The position numbers and the translations under genes were made by a program. DNA of 64,000 bases from Streptomyces vietnamensis. GTDB taxonomy: Bacteria; Actinomycetota; Actinomycetes; Streptomycetales; Streptomycetaceae. This document shows positions 16,680 to 25,616 of the stretch, one piece after another; position 1 is the first letter of the stretch, and each line of letters starts with the position of its first letter. The stretch lies in assembly GCF_000830005.1 (NCBI RefSeq), contig NZ_CP010408.1:124001-188000 (forward strand), written 5' to 3'. The notes under the pieces are model-generated. The model was given only the letters and a program-made list of their open reading frames with translations. It made no database searches and was not told the DNA's origin.

Positions 16680-17108
16680 ATGCTTAACACGTTCCGGCGA
16701 AGTGCGACTCGCGCGGTGGCTGCCGTTGCCGTCATGACCGCCTCTGTTTCTCTTGCGGCGGCTCCGTCGGCCTTCGCCTCCGGAGCGACCAGCTGCCCCC
16801 GTGATGGCTACATCACCCCGGGCGACCGCTGCACCACCCTGTCGGGCGGCATTCTCAGCATCCAGACCAGTTCGCCGGGCAGTTCCGTCTATGTGAACTA
16901 CTACCGGACGGGCAGCGGCAGCCTGTCGGCCAAGCTCGGATACGAGCGCTCGGGCGTCTCCGGATACAGCAGCTACATCAACATGAGCACTACTCCCTTT
17001 CACTACGGCAAGCTTTTCACCTACAGCAATAGCTGCGCTGTCGTCTACGGCAAGCTCCTGACCAGCGGCGGCGCCCTGTACGTCACCCCTGCCGCCGACC
17101 CCTGCTGA
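16680..17108 (+). CDS. Small secreted protein
   Basis: A 142-residue protein with GGAGGGG 7 nt before ATG 16680. The first 33 residues are a Sec signal peptide (RRSATRAVAAVAVMTASVSLAAAPSAFA) with cleavage near AFA-SG. The mature part is about 109 residues with four Cys (GATSCPRDG, DRCTTL, NSCAVV and the C-terminal DPC), and is rich in Ser, Tyr and Gly. It is probably a disulfide-stabilised beta-rich extracellular protein. No family recognised. It ends just before a strong terminator. Confidence 0.75.
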   Translation: MLNTFRRSATRAVAAVAVMTASVSLAAAPSAFASGATSCPRDGYITPGDRCTTLSGGILSIQTSSPGSSVYVNYYRTGSGSLSAKLGYERSGVSGYSSYINMSTTPFHYGKLFTYSNSCAVVYGKLLTSGGALYVTPAADPC

Positions 17109-17127
17109 GGCAACTCGCTTCTCGGCC

Positions 17128-17156
17128 CCGCCCCGACGCACACCGCGTCGGGGCGG
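17128..17156 (+). terminator. Terminator after the secreted protein gene
   Basis: Twelve-bp perfect stem CCGCCCCGACGC / GCGTCGGGGCGG with loop ACACC, 20 nt after the stop codon. Confidence 0.8.
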
Positions 17157-17205
17157 ACGCCTTCCAACGTGCCAGGCTGTCCTCTTCCCGCATCAGGATC
17201 TCCCC

Positions 17206-18561
17206 TTGATCAAAGCCGTCTTCCAGCACCATCTCGCTTTCCTGGCCGTCGCCATCGCGGTGACCGTCGCGGTGGGCATGGTCGTCTTCCTCCTGGCCCG
17301 TCGCCGTACCGGCAGCACCAAGGCCGTGCTGAACGGCCTGTGGGCGTCCTCCGCCGTCGGGCCGGCGATCCTGACAAGCTGGTCGGGCAGCGGGGTGATG
17401 ACCTACACGTGCGCCGTGAACCCCGACGTCACGCAGGTTCTGCAGAGCACGCAAGGTCAGCTCAACCTCGTTCTGTTCATCCCGTACGGTCTGTTCGCCG
17501 CTCTCGCCACGCGCCGCCCTCTGTTTGCCGCCGCCACCGGCCTGCTGTTCACGGCTGCAATCGAGACCGCGCAGGCCACCATGCCGTTCATCAGCCGGCT
17601 GTGCGACACCGACGACCTGATTACGAACAGCCTCGGCGCCTGCATCGGCGCTGCTCTCGGCGCCCTCGTAGCTCGCCGCCTGCATGGCAGCGGCGCTGGC
17701 GCCTCGCGGCCGAGTGTGCGCCGCACCCTTGCCTGGGTAACGCCGGCCGTCGTGCTGATCGCTGTGGGTTGGCTGGCTGTCATCGATCCCGTTCGTGTGC
17801 AGCCCCCCGCGGCCGAAGTCCCCTCAGCCACCGCCGCACAGACCGCAGCGATCAACGACGCTGTCACCGAGGCCTTCCCCTCCGCCTTCCAGCCGAGCAA
17901 CGCGTTCTACACGGACAACGCCGACGGAACCGCATCCGTGACCGCCTCCTTGCCTGGCGGGTTTGCCGAACTGTCCTGGCCCGACCGTGAGCGATTCACC
18001 GCTCACTTCAGCCCGGCTTCCAACGGTGAAGGAACCCAGGCCTACCGCATCCCCGGCATCAGCCACCCGATCACCACCGCAGACCAGGCCAAAGAAATCG
18101 CTACCGCGTACGCCGACCGCTACGCCCCCTGGGCCAAGCCCGGCGCCGAAATCACAGTCCGGGCCATCGACGACACAGTCAACGTCGGATGGATGGTCGA
18201 ATGGCGCCGCTGGAAGAACGACGTCCTCATGCCGATGCGCCTGAGCATCGCCATCGAGCCGTCCGGAGGTCTCATCGACCTCATCGCCCGCAACATCGCA
18301 GACCCCCGCCTGCCGCCCGCGAAAATCAACGAGGCCAAGGCCTGGGAACTCTTCGATCAGCACCACAAACTCAAGCCCGGCCAGGGAACACGCCAGCAGC
18401 CCATCTACCTTGCACAGCGCCGCAACGGCCAATGGCGCATCCACTGGCTGCTGTCCATCCGCGACGGCAACACCCTGTACTCAGCCACCGTTGACGCCAC
18501 CGATGCCAGCATTCACAACCAGACCACCATCCCGGTCCAGGACGGCGCTCCCTCCCAGTAA
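17206..18561 (+). CDS. VanZ-like membrane protein with large C-terminal domain
   Basis: A 451-residue protein starting at TTG 17206 with AGGA upstream. Residues about 1-170 hold five hydrophobic segments with the VanZ pattern: NLVLFIPYGLFAAL, then FTAAIETAQATMPFISRLCD and DDLITNSLGACIGAALG, which carries the conserved E..Q and D..N.xG signature. Another helix at about 180-200 leads to an external domain (about 210-451) with PepSY-like stretches (DQAKEIATAYADRYAPWAKPG). VanZ relatives confer low-level teicoplanin resistance or have envelope roles. The C-terminal domain and exact substrate are unknown. Confidence 0.75.
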   Translation: MIKAVFQHHLAFLAVAIAVTVAVGMVVFLLARRRTGSTKAVLNGLWASSAVGPAILTSWSGSGVMTYTCAVNPDVTQVLQSTQGQLNLVLFIPYGLFAALATRRPLFAAATGLLFTAAIETAQATMPFISRLCDTDDLITNSLGACIGAALGALVARRLHGSGAGASRPSVRRTLAWVTPAVVLIAVGWLAVIDPVRVQPPAAEVPSATAAQTAAINDAVTEAFPSAFQPSNAFYTDNADGTASVTASLPGGFAELSWPDRERFTAHFSPASNGEGTQAYRIPGISHPITTADQAKEIATAYADRYAPWAKPGAEITVRAIDDTVNVGWMVEWRRWKNDVLMPMRLSIAIEPSGGLIDLIARNIADPRLPPAKINEAKAWELFDQHHKLKPGQGTRQQPIYLAQRRNGQWRIHWLLSIRDGNTLYSATVDATDASIHNQTTIPVQDGAPSQ

Positions 18562-18796
18562 CCTGCCAGCCCAACCGATGGTGCTGTGAGCACCTCCCGT
18601 GATGCGCCGCGCGGCGCAGATGTCTTGGGCGACAGGCTGGGGGCTAGGGTCGCAGCCTAAACCACTTGATCTACTCGGAGGTTCGCCCGCTGGCGCGAGC
18701 GGTTCGGCAAGGAGAACGACGGTCCGGAAGACGGCGAGTAAGTTGGAGGTGCCAGGAGACGCGGTGCGTGCGGGGTGGCGGTGGTCCGGGCGACCG
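18562..18796. other. Gene-free interval
   Basis: No coding region or clear regulatory element is seen between the VanZ-like gene and the transposase. Confidence 0.4.
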
Positions 18797-19651
18797 TCAG
18801 TCTCGTTCGCCCTCGCGGGAGGTGGCTTGACCGGTCCTTCGGGACTGTCGGCGGGTGATTCTCCTGGTCATGAGCGTGATCGCGGCCCAGGTGATCAGCG
18901 ACTCGGAGTGCTGGATGAGCCGTTCGTAGTCGCGGGCGTGTCGGCGGGCGTGCATGATCCAGGCCAGCGACCGCTCGACGACCCAGCGGCGGGGTAGGAT
19001 GACGAACCCGACGGCTCCCCTGGGGCGGCTGACGGTTTTGAGCGTCAGGTTCAGGTGCTTCTTAGCCCAGGTCACGAGCTGTCCGGCATAGCCGGAGTCC
19101 GCCCAGACGATGGTGATCTCGGGGTGCATGAGGCGGAGCCGAAACAGCACCTCTTTCGCCGCGTCGCGGTCGGTCATGTCGGCGGCGGTGACCATGACGA
19201 ACAGCGGTAGACCCTTGGTGTCCACGACCAGGTGCCGTTTGCGGCCATTGATCTTTTTCGCTCCGTCGTAGCCTCGTGAGTCCTTGCCGACGGTCTCCGC
19301 GGCTTTCACGGACTGGGAGTCGATGACGGTCGCAACCGCGCCGGGGGCCCGGCCCATCTCGCGGCGGATGCGCTTGCGGAGCTGGTCGCGGATCTGTCCG
19401 ACGATGCCGGCCGCCGCCCAGCGGGCCATGAAGCCGTAGCAGGTCCGCCAAGGCGGGAAGTCCCTGGGCAGGGCCCGCCACTTGCAGCCGGTGTCTACGA
19501 CGTAGCGGATCGCGTCGACGATCTCGCGGCGGGGGTGCTTCTCCGGGCGTCCACCCCTGCGGCTCTCGCAGGCCGGTGGCGGCAGCAGAGGTTCGATCAA
19601 GGCCCACTCGTCGTCGAAGGTGTCGGAGGGGTAGCAGCGGCGCCGGGCCAA
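18797..19651 (-). CDS. IS5-family transposase
   Basis: A 284-residue transposase starting at TTG 19651 behind GGGAGGG. The N-terminal domain YPSDTFDDEWALIEPLLPPP, RRGGRPEKHPRREIVDAIRY and GCKWRALPRDFPPW is the DUF4096 signature of IS5-group elements. The DDE core is visible: VIDSQSVKA (first D), VWADSGYAG (second D) and WVVERSLAWIMHAR (E). It looks intact. Terminal inverted repeats were not identified by eye. It is inserted between the VanZ-like and RacP-like genes. Confidence 0.88.
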   Translation of the reverse strand: MARRRCYPSDTFDDEWALIEPLLPPPACESRRGGRPEKHPRREIVDAIRYVVDTGCKWRALPRDFPPWRTCYGFMARWAAAGIVGQIRDQLRKRIRREMGRAPGAVATVIDSQSVKAAETVGKDSRGYDGAKKINGRKRHLVVDTKGLPLFVMVTAADMTDRDAAKEVLFRLRLMHPEITIVWADSGYAGQLVTWAKKHLNLTLKTVSRPRGAVGFVILPRRWVVERSLAWIMHARRHARDYERLIQHSESLITWAAITLMTRRITRRQSRRTGQATSREGERD

Positions 19652-19671
19652 CGGTCCCTCCCTGGAAGAAG

Positions 19672-19706
19672 CGGCGGGGCCAGCCGCTTCGCGGCCGGCC
19701 CCGCCG
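19672..19706 (-). terminator. Hairpin terminator after the RacP-like gene
   Basis: CGGCGGGGCC at 19672-19681 pairs with GGCCCCGCCG at 19697-19706, immediately past the stop of the minus-strand gene at 19708. Confidence 0.65.
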
Positions 19707-19707
19707 G

Positions 19708-20136
19708 TCAGGCGTCGATGAAGTCGGCGATCACGTCGAGCGTGGACTTCACCGAGCTGAGCTGGGTGTTCAGGTGTTTGATCCACCGGCCCTTGGGTTG
19801 CAGGGCGGCGTGTGGGGCGACGACGCCGGTGATGAACCGGCGGACCTCGGTGAGTTTCTCCCGGATGATCGCGACCTCGTACGCCTGGAGCTCGGCCGGG
19901 TCCGAGCAGAACTTGTAGCCGTCGGTCCTGGTCCAGATCAGGGGCGGCCAGCCGCGCTCGGTGATGATGTCCCGCAGACAGGCCAGGCCCGCGCGGGCCT
20001 GGCTGGGTGACAGCTCGCTGGAGCGGATCAGCTGGTTGAAGGCCAGGCCCGCCGGCCTCGCCTCGAAGAGTACGAACCGGACGGTGTCGGCGTGTCGCTG
20101 GGCGGCGGGTGATCGGCGCTCGGCAGCGCGGGGCAT
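19708..20136 (-). CDS. RacP-like protein
   Basis: A 142-residue protein, ATG 20136, lying 3 nt after the stop of the RacO-like gene. It appears to be a winged-helix type: TVRFVLFEARPAGLAFNQLIRSS, SPSQARAGLACLRDIITERG and PLIWTRTDGYKFCSD, which fits helix-turn-helix plus wing. A helical C-terminus follows (AYEVAIIREKLTEVRRFITG). I recognise the pair from Streptomyces annotations as RacO/RacP; the molecular role is not established. Its tight coupling suggests a regulatory or mobile-element-associated partner. Confidence 0.6.
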   Translation of the reverse strand: MPRAAERRSPAAQRHADTVRFVLFEARPAGLAFNQLIRSSELSPSQARAGLACLRDIITERGWPPLIWTRTDGYKFCSDPAELQAYEVAIIREKLTEVRRFITGVVAPHAALQPKGRWIKHLNTQLSSVKSTLDVIADFIDA

Positions 20137-20139
20137 CGC

Positions 20140-21150
20140 CTAATCACCTTGCAGGAGACGGGCCAGCTCTCCGTCGACGTCGACCTTCCCGGTGTCGACG
20201 GCCGTCTCGATCCAGTCCAGCGTCGCCCGGACACGGGCGATGTTCTCGTGGACGACTCCGCGTTCGTCGTCGCCGAGCTGGCGGTCGCGCAGGCCCGGGA
20301 CAACCCGCCCGGTCGCCGCGACGAACGCGTGGCAGGCGGTGACCAGGTCCAAGAACTCCACCGACCGGTCGATGCCGCGGATCGCCGGAGCGACAGGGCT
20401 GGTCTCCTCGAAGTGCTCGCGGGCCTGCCGGCCGCGTTCGACCTGGGCGTGGTTGACCTGGTGGCGGGCGGTGTCGTCCGACATCGCACGGAAGGCGACG
20501 TCGGGGCGCCGCAGCAGGCCGGTGGTCACCGTCGCGGCGACCTGGTCGTCGCGGGTGAGTTCCTCGACGGCCCGGACCTTGTCCTCCTGTCTGACCTGGG
20601 CGACCACTGTCGGACGCCGCAGCAGGTCGCTGGTGACGGTGGCGGCGACCGCTTCGTCCCTCGCGAGGGTGCGGATCGCGCTGACCTTCTCCTGCGGGGT
20701 GATCGGGTGCTCGACCTGCCGGCCGACCCGGCGCCGGGCCTCGTCCGCGGTCCACCGCGGCTTGCCCTCCGGCGGGGTCAGGATCGCGGCGAACCGTTCC
20801 CGCTCGTCGCCGATGCCCGCCAGGATCTTGTGGACGGTGAAGGACACCGCGGTCCGCCGGCGTTCCTTCGGCCAGCGCGAGGCCGTCCACCTGGCCTCCT
20901 TCACCGTCGAGTACGACAGTCCGATGTCCTCGGCCAGGCGGAACATCGACTCCTTGACCGTGAACAGCTCCTCGCCCCGCTCCTGGCCGCCGGCCTCGCG
21001 CATCGGCTCGATCTCCAGCGCGCAGTCGCCGATCGTGAACTGGCCCCGGGTCTGGTTCTCCACCACCGTGCGCAGCTCGGCCACGATCTGCTCGTAGCGG
21101 CTGGAGCTGACACTGCCGACCATGTCGGCGTTCTTGATCTCTTCGGGCAT
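20140..21150 (-). CDS. RacO-like protein, DUF6192-type
   Basis: A 336-residue protein. ATG 21150 is used; GTG 21159 is an alternative. The N-terminal half (SRYEQIVAELRTVVENQTRGQFTIGD...AEDIGLSYSTVKEARWTASRWP) includes an HTH-like segment. Two repeated central modules follow: EKVSAIRTLARDEAVAATVTSDLLRRP and DKVRAVEELTRDDQVAATVTTGLLRRP. The C-terminal part is helical (GIDRSVEFLDLVTACHAFV). This matches Streptomyces RacO/DUF6192 proteins as I remember them. Probably DNA-binding; function unproven. Confidence 0.65.
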   Translation of the reverse strand: MPEEIKNADMVGSVSSSRYEQIVAELRTVVENQTRGQFTIGDCALEIEPMREAGGQERGEELFTVKESMFRLAEDIGLSYSTVKEARWTASRWPKERRRTAVSFTVHKILAGIGDERERFAAILTPPEGKPRWTADEARRRVGRQVEHPITPQEKVSAIRTLARDEAVAATVTSDLLRRPTVVAQVRQEDKVRAVEELTRDDQVAATVTTGLLRRPDVAFRAMSDDTARHQVNHAQVERGRQAREHFEETSPVAPAIRGIDRSVEFLDLVTACHAFVAATGRVVPGLRDRQLGDDERGVVHENIARVRATLDWIETAVDTGKVDVDGELARLLQGD

Positions 21151-21315
21151 GGCATTCACCACCCGCCGCGGGCCGGGGCACAGCCCCTCGGCCGTGACAA
21201 GACGCGGCCCGCTTCCTGACCCGAGAGTCAGACCGGAAATCCTAAGATCACAACGAACGACCATGAATGACCGGAATCTGACCGAAGACGCGATTCGGAT
21301 GCGTTCGCGATGCGG

Positions 21316-21660
21316 TCACTGTGACCGTTCTCCGAACGTTTCCTTCCGGGCCCGCCAAGCCCTCACGACACACCGGCGCGAGCAGTAGACGGCGTTCGAC
21401 CGCCGGTCCACCCCCACCACCCAACGGGCCCCACACTCGGGGCACTCAGCTCGGCCGGCACCACTCAACTCCGCGGCCACCCGCTTGCCCAACCGGCGGC
21501 CTCGGCGCCACTGCCTGGCACGACATGCCGTCGAGCAGTACACGGCATCGGGCCGCGCTTCCGGCCTCAACCGTTCACCGCAGCCCCCACACACCCGCTC
21601 TCCGGCCCGCCCGGCACCGTCGGACACCACGCCAGCGTAGGCCCCAAGGCCACTCAGCAT
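21316..21660 (-). CDS. Two-module Cys-rich zinc-finger-like protein
   Basis: A 114-residue protein with two zinc-ribbon-like Cys clusters. The first is VCGGCGERLRPE...AVYCSTACRARQWRRGRR and the second ECPECGARWVVGVDRRSNAVYCSRRC. Each has CxxC...CxxxC spacing followed by basic residues, typical of small nucleic-acid-binding zinc fingers seen near RacO/RacP genes. The start ATG 21660 lies next to the right 17-bp inverted repeat; a downstream GTG (VVSDGAG) could be the true start. Confidence 0.6.
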   Translation of the reverse strand: MLSGLGAYAGVVSDGAGRAGERVCGGCGERLRPEARPDAVYCSTACRARQWRRGRRLGKRVAAELSGAGRAECPECGARWVVGVDRRSNAVYCSRRCVVRAWRARKETFGERSQ

Positions 21661-21664
21661 GGCA

Positions 21665-21681
21665 GTTCAGAAACAGGCACT
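21665..21681 (-). repeat. Right copy of 17-bp inverted repeat
   Basis: Exact inverted copy of 16142-16158. Seventeen bases matching by chance within 5.5 kb is improbable. The two could be ends of a composite mobile element; flanking target duplications are not evident. Confidence 0.5.
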
Positions 21682-22388
21682 CATCCCGGTTCTCGCTCGT
21701 CTCCCGGCTCATTGGGGTGCTGCGCACTCGCCGGTCTCGGTGCGACCGTCCCGCATCTGCGGTCGATCACTGGGCGGAGCTTACGACAGCGCCGGACAGC
21801 GGATGCGAGAGGTGCTCAGCCACATTGCCGCGTGAAAAACACCCGTTTTCCGTAACCGATGGCCTACCCGAGAGCTCAAAATGCCATGAGAGGCCGCGTG
21901 CGGGCCTCTCGGCTGATCGCAGGTCGATCCATACCAGGCGTGCCGAGTTCGTCGACTCAAGGGCCCATTCTGGACGTCGCTTTTCGCTGCAGATTGGCGA
22001 ATTGCCGGATTAGGTGACCCGTCTCGCTGAAGGTGAGCCAGTCTCGGTCCATGTGAACCATCTGGCCGCACGTCTCAGTCAACCTTGGCCATCTGTCGAT
22101 CTGTCTCGCTCTTCCTGATCCGCCGCCGTATCCGGATCCCTACCGTCGTCGTACTTGGTCGGCGCTGAGTGGGGTGTCTGGTGGAGGCGGAGGACTTCTG
22201 GCTGGAGTACGTCGATGCTCGCGGTGAGTCGCACGCCGGTCCGCTCAGTTGTCGGCGTAGACGTGAATGTGCTCAATCGGGTACGGATGAACGGGGTCTG
22301 TCGCTGATCTTGTGATGCCGGACAGCTGATCGACTCGTGCACCAGACTGCGACAAGGTGCCTGAGAGCCGACGACCCCGGCGCGGGAA
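21682..22388. other. Gene-free interval
   Basis: No convincing gene. AT content is slightly higher around 21880-22000, and the stretch GTGACCCGTCTCGCTGAAGG to GGTCCATGTGAACCATC at 22015-22060 resembles old transposon-flank DNA, but nothing can be assigned. Confidence 0.4.
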
Positions 22389-22862
22389 TCACGCGCAGTC
22401 GGGGCAGCCAGCGACGTGGCTGGTGTGCAGAGACTTGATCAGGGCGAAGTCGGCGTCGACTGCACGGCTGGAGTACGAGGCGAGGGCACCAAGTCCTATG
22501 TGCTCACCGCTCTTGAGGATCAATCCGGGGGCATGAGCCGGGGCCAAGCCAGAGCCGTCACCGGTGTCAACCGCGCTGATCACGCACCACGGAACGACTT
22601 TCGAGCGTCCCAGACCACGTTCGGTGAGACCCGTGGAGTCGATCCGCACCCCCATGACACAGCTACGGAACGCCATCCAGGCACCGCCTGCGAGAACCAC
22701 GGTGTAGATGACCACGCCTGCAGGGTCGGCGGCGACCTTCCCGCTGATCAGCGCCCCGGCGCCCAGCAGCGCAAAAATGCTCCCCGCCATGAACAGAACG
22801 ATGCGCTGCCCCGGTCTGTGGAGGGTCTGGGGCGGTATCGGGGGCGGTGTGGTGGACTCCAT
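22389..22862 (-). CDS. PH-domain membrane protein
   Basis: A 157-residue protein from ATG 22862 (a GTG at 22871 is an alternative). Two hydrophobic segments (IVLFMAGSIFALLGAGALISG and GVVIYTVVLAGGAWMAF) precede a bacterial PH-like domain: GVRIDSTGLTERGLGRSKVVPWCVISAVDTGDG, then PGLILKSGEHIGLGALASYS. This layout is widespread in actinobacteria, with unknown function. The C-terminus ends in CPDC. No operon partner. Confidence 0.7.
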   Translation of the reverse strand: MESTTPPPIPPQTLHRPGQRIVLFMAGSIFALLGAGALISGKVAADPAGVVIYTVVLAGGAWMAFRSCVMGVRIDSTGLTERGLGRSKVVPWCVISAVDTGDGSGLAPAHAPGLILKSGEHIGLGALASYSSRAVDADFALIKSLHTSHVAGCPDCA

Positions 22863-23050
22863 GGCCCCCACCCTAGGCCGTAGCTGGTACGCCCCGTAGG
22901 CATTTCACCTTCACAAGATCAGCGACAGAGCCCTTCGACGAGTACGCCGGCACCAGTTGAGCGAGACGGGCGAAACACCGTGCCTCCCCTGCCTTGATAA
23001 TCCGCCGGCCAGGGCATGCCTGAGCACGGTCGACGGACTATGTTCGAGCA

Positions 23051-23320
23051 GTGGAGAACCCGGAGATCATCATCAAGCTCACCCCGGATGAGGCGCTGGT
23101 CCTGTCGGACTGGCTGGAGCAGGTGCAGATGACGGACCTCAGTCGGCTCGTCGACGACGCGGCGGTCTGGGCACCCCTTCACCGCATCGCCGGAACGCTC
23201 GACAAGTCACTACCGGGGATCTTCACAGCGGACTACGCCGAACGTCTGGAAGCGGCCCGCCGCAGGCTTCATCCAGCCCAGGACGATGACACCAGTGATC
23301 ACAAGAGGTCGGACACATGA
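23051..23320 (+). CDS. Hypothetical protein
   Basis: An 89-residue protein from GTG 23051. It begins IIIKLTPDEALVLSDWLEQVQ and ends in a helical, charged region (DYAERLEAARRRLHPAQ), suggesting a small helical cytoplasmic protein. Its stop overlaps the next gene as ATGA, so the two are translationally coupled. Not assigned to a family. Confidence 0.6.
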   Translation: MENPEIIIKLTPDEALVLSDWLEQVQMTDLSRLVDDAAVWAPLHRIAGTLDKSLPGIFTADYAERLEAARRRLHPAQDDDTSDHKRSDT

Positions 23321-23685
23321 AACCCCTCTCGGAAATGACTGAACGCGAGTACTTCGCCAGCGTCGGCCAACGTCCCGGCATGTTCGTCGGCAAGACCTCC
23401 TTCCACGTGCTGACCGCGTTCCTGATCGGCTATGACCAGCATGCTCTCCGGCACGGTGGACACGGACTCACCGGCTGGCACGACTGGCTCGTCGCCCGCC
23501 GGGGACGTGACTGCAGCCACGCCTGGCCCGGCCAAGTCCTCCACATCGCCCTCCCGGACAGCTGGGACGACATCTGGAACCTTCCACCTGAGGACGAGCA
23601 GAACGCGATCAAGGTCCTGTTCGAGCTCCTCGACGAGTTCACTGCCGAGCGCGAAGCAGCCCAGGGTGCACAGTTCTCAGATTGA
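23317..23685 (+). CDS. Hypothetical protein
   Basis: A 122-residue protein, ATG 23317, coupled to the preceding gene by a 4-bp overlap. It contains MTEREYFASVGQRPGMFVG, FLIGYDQHALRHGG and LTGWHDWLVARRGRDCSHAWPGQVL. The REYFxxVxxRPGMFVG start recurs in actinobacterial proteins of unknown function. With its partner it may form a two-component system of small soluble proteins, but no role can be stated. Confidence 0.62.
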   Translation: MKPLSEMTEREYFASVGQRPGMFVGKTSFHVLTAFLIGYDQHALRHGGHGLTGWHDWLVARRGRDCSHAWPGQVLHIALPDSWDDIWNLPPEDEQNAIKVLFELLDEFTAEREAAQGAQFSD

Positions 23686-23860
23686 CTGAGACGTTGGGCT
23701 CCACCGCATCTCACTCAAGATGACCCACCGCTGGCCACGGCCTCGCCGTGATTCACATTCACTGAGACAGGACAGGGCCCCTTCCCGTGCCCAGCCGGTT
23801 AAATGCCGCAGGCGGCGCCCCGCAGCAGGCGGAAGCCCGGAAGGGGCTGCTGTGGCCGAG

Positions 23861-24601
23861 TCAGCTGGACCGGTTCCAGCGGAAGAAGAGCTGCTCGCCC
23901 GGTCCGGCGCCCAGACCGATCGGACGCCCCGTCAGGACGAATCCCACATCGGTGGTCTCACCGGGGGCGAGGATGGTAAATCCCTGGCGCGCGTAATAAG
24001 GCCCCAGATCGCGTTCCGTGTCGAAGCCGCCGTACAGGAACATGAAGTCGAGCTGCCAGTACACCTGCATGCAACGCTTCAGGAGCGCTCCGCCCACGCC
24101 GCGGCCACGCGCGGCTTCTGCGACCGCGAGACCCTTGATCTTGACGTACTTCAGCATCGCCAACAGGGCGTGCTGCTCGTAGCCGGCCTCCTGGACGGTC
24201 TGCACCATCGAGCCGGGAGGCAGGGCCAGGAGCGCACCGACGATCGTGCCGTCCCTGTCCTCAGCAACTAGAGGGAGGGACAGGGCCAGAGCGGCGTCTT
24301 GGAGGTTCCCAGTGGTGGCGGCACTCACCAGGGGGCGTGTCAGCGACTGGTCTCCTTCGTCCAGAGCGTCCACCAGCCAGGTGCCGCAGCGGCCTGCCAT
24401 CACTCCTTCGACGTGTTCCTGCTCGATCTGGTCAGTAGCCAGGGTCAGCAGATCGCTGAAGTGGATGCTGTCCCCGGGCCGGGCAACCCGGATACGTGTC
24501 CCATCCGGCCCCGCCAAACCATCGCGTAAGCGCTGCCCGGTGAGCCGCACCCGCAAAGAGGGGGAGGGGCGCTTCTTTCGCTGCTGTGCCTTCTTCGCCA
24601 T
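23861..24601 (-). CDS. GNAT-family N-acetyltransferase
   Basis: A 246-residue protein. The acetyl-CoA-binding motif A is visible: VKIKGLAVAEAARGRGVGGALLKRCMQ (R/Q-x-x-G-x-G/A pattern as RGRGVGG) at about 150-175, followed by FLYGGFDTERDLGPYYARQGF, a typical GNAT C-terminal strand-helix-strand. The N-terminal 40 residues are basic. GNAT enzymes transfer acetyl groups to amines; the substrate is unknown. A single-gene unit. Confidence 0.8.
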   Translation of the reverse strand: MAKKAQQRKKRPSPSLRVRLTGQRLRDGLAGPDGTRIRVARPGDSIHFSDLLTLATDQIEQEHVEGVMAGRCGTWLVDALDEGDQSLTRPLVSAATTGNLQDAALALSLPLVAEDRDGTIVGALLALPPGSMVQTVQEAGYEQHALLAMLKYVKIKGLAVAEAARGRGVGGALLKRCMQVYWQLDFMFLYGGFDTERDLGPYYARQGFTILAPGETTDVGFVLTGRPIGLGAGPGEQLFFRWNRSS

Positions 24602-24693
24602 CCCGGGGCACTACCCATCTCACCTCGCGAACACGCCAGCACGGCGGTTCGGTGTCCTGAGCGGGATGTGGTGGTGGGCCGGCAAGTCAGCCG

Positions 24694-25455
24694 TCAGAAC
24701 GGCAACCGGCGCGATCCCCACGGGGACGGACGGCGGCGACGCGGTGACGGCAGGTGTGGGAGGAGCTCCCACAGGGGAGATGAGCCGCTGGCCCATTGGT
24801 TCAGAAGACCGCGATCCACCAGATGCAGCCGCTGGCTGCGGGCGAACTCCACTGCCGGAGCGGTGAACCGGCCATTGGTGACGAGGACGACGACGTCGCC
24901 GTCGTGTACTGGACGCCCGGTCCCGTTGAGGACATGCAGGTCCGGGCTGCCGACTGCAGCCCCGGCCGCGCCGTCACGACGGTGCTTGCACTGGATAACC
25001 CAGCGGCGGCCTACGGGATCGGTCCCCTTGACGTCGGCTCCGTTATCGCCGGCGCCGCCCACCCGGATGGCGTCGTGTGCGCCGTCGCGGCGCATCAGGT
25101 CTCGTACGGCTTCCTCAAACTCGGTGTGGTGCAGCCTGTCCAGGAAGCAGATGTCCCAGTCCTGTGGCCGGCGGCGTCGCGCGGCCCAGGCAGAGAACCC
25201 ATGCCGTCCGGCCCTCACGAGGAGCAGGATCAGCGTTCCGGCTGCCAGGGCCGCGACGGCGATCGTGGCGATGCTGGAGCTGTGGCGCTCAAGCCCTTGG
25301 CGTGTCTGCGGAAAGAGGACGGCCGCGAACACAGCCGTCATCAGGACGCCGGCGGCGTCCACACCCTGCGCTCGTCGTCGGCGGTGCATGGGCCGACGTC
25401 CTCGTCCTGGGCGTCGTGCAGCAGCGGTGCGGGGAGAGTAGCGACGTCCGGTCAT
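24694..25455 (-). CDS. Membrane-anchored Mrr-like restriction endonuclease, copy 2
   Basis: A 253-residue paralogue of the protein at 12394-13152. The nuclease half is almost identical (LHHTEFEEAVRDLMRRDG, GDNGADVKGTDPVG, WVIQCKHRRDG), with differences mainly in the N-terminal membrane segments and the last 12 residues. The catalytic residues and two hydrophobic helices are conserved, so both copies look functional. Upstream DNA to about 25620 also matches copy 1 including the GCTTGCCC repeats, so gene and control region were duplicated together. Confidence 0.82.
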   Translation of the reverse strand: MTGRRYSPRTAAARRPGRGRRPMHRRRRAQGVDAAGVLMTAVFAAVLFPQTRQGLERHSSSIATIAVAALAAGTLILLLVRAGRHGFSAWAARRRRPQDWDICFLDRLHHTEFEEAVRDLMRRDGAHDAIRVGGAGDNGADVKGTDPVGRRWVIQCKHRRDGAAGAAVGSPDLHVLNGTGRPVHDGDVVVLVTNGRFTAPAVEFARSQRLHLVDRGLLNQWASGSSPLWELLPHLPSPRRRRPSPWGSRRLPF

Positions 25456-25563
25456 GGCCGACCTTCCTGGAGCACGGCACGGCGCCCGGCCCCCGGAAAG
25501 CCGGTGGGTGAGCGGCCGTCTCCCACCGGTTGGTGGGAATCTCCATCCAGCCTCCTCACGGTG

Positions 25564-25616
25564 GCTTGCCCGAAGGCTTGCCCACCGCGCGAAGGGATGA
25601 AGGCGAAGGCTTGCCC
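25564..25616. repeat. GCTTGCCC repeats upstream of nuclease copy 2
   Basis: GCTTGCCC at 25564-25571, 25576-25583 (12-bp period) and 25609-25616, the same geometry as upstream of copy 1. Between 25620 and 25802 no gene is supported. Confidence 0.7.
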
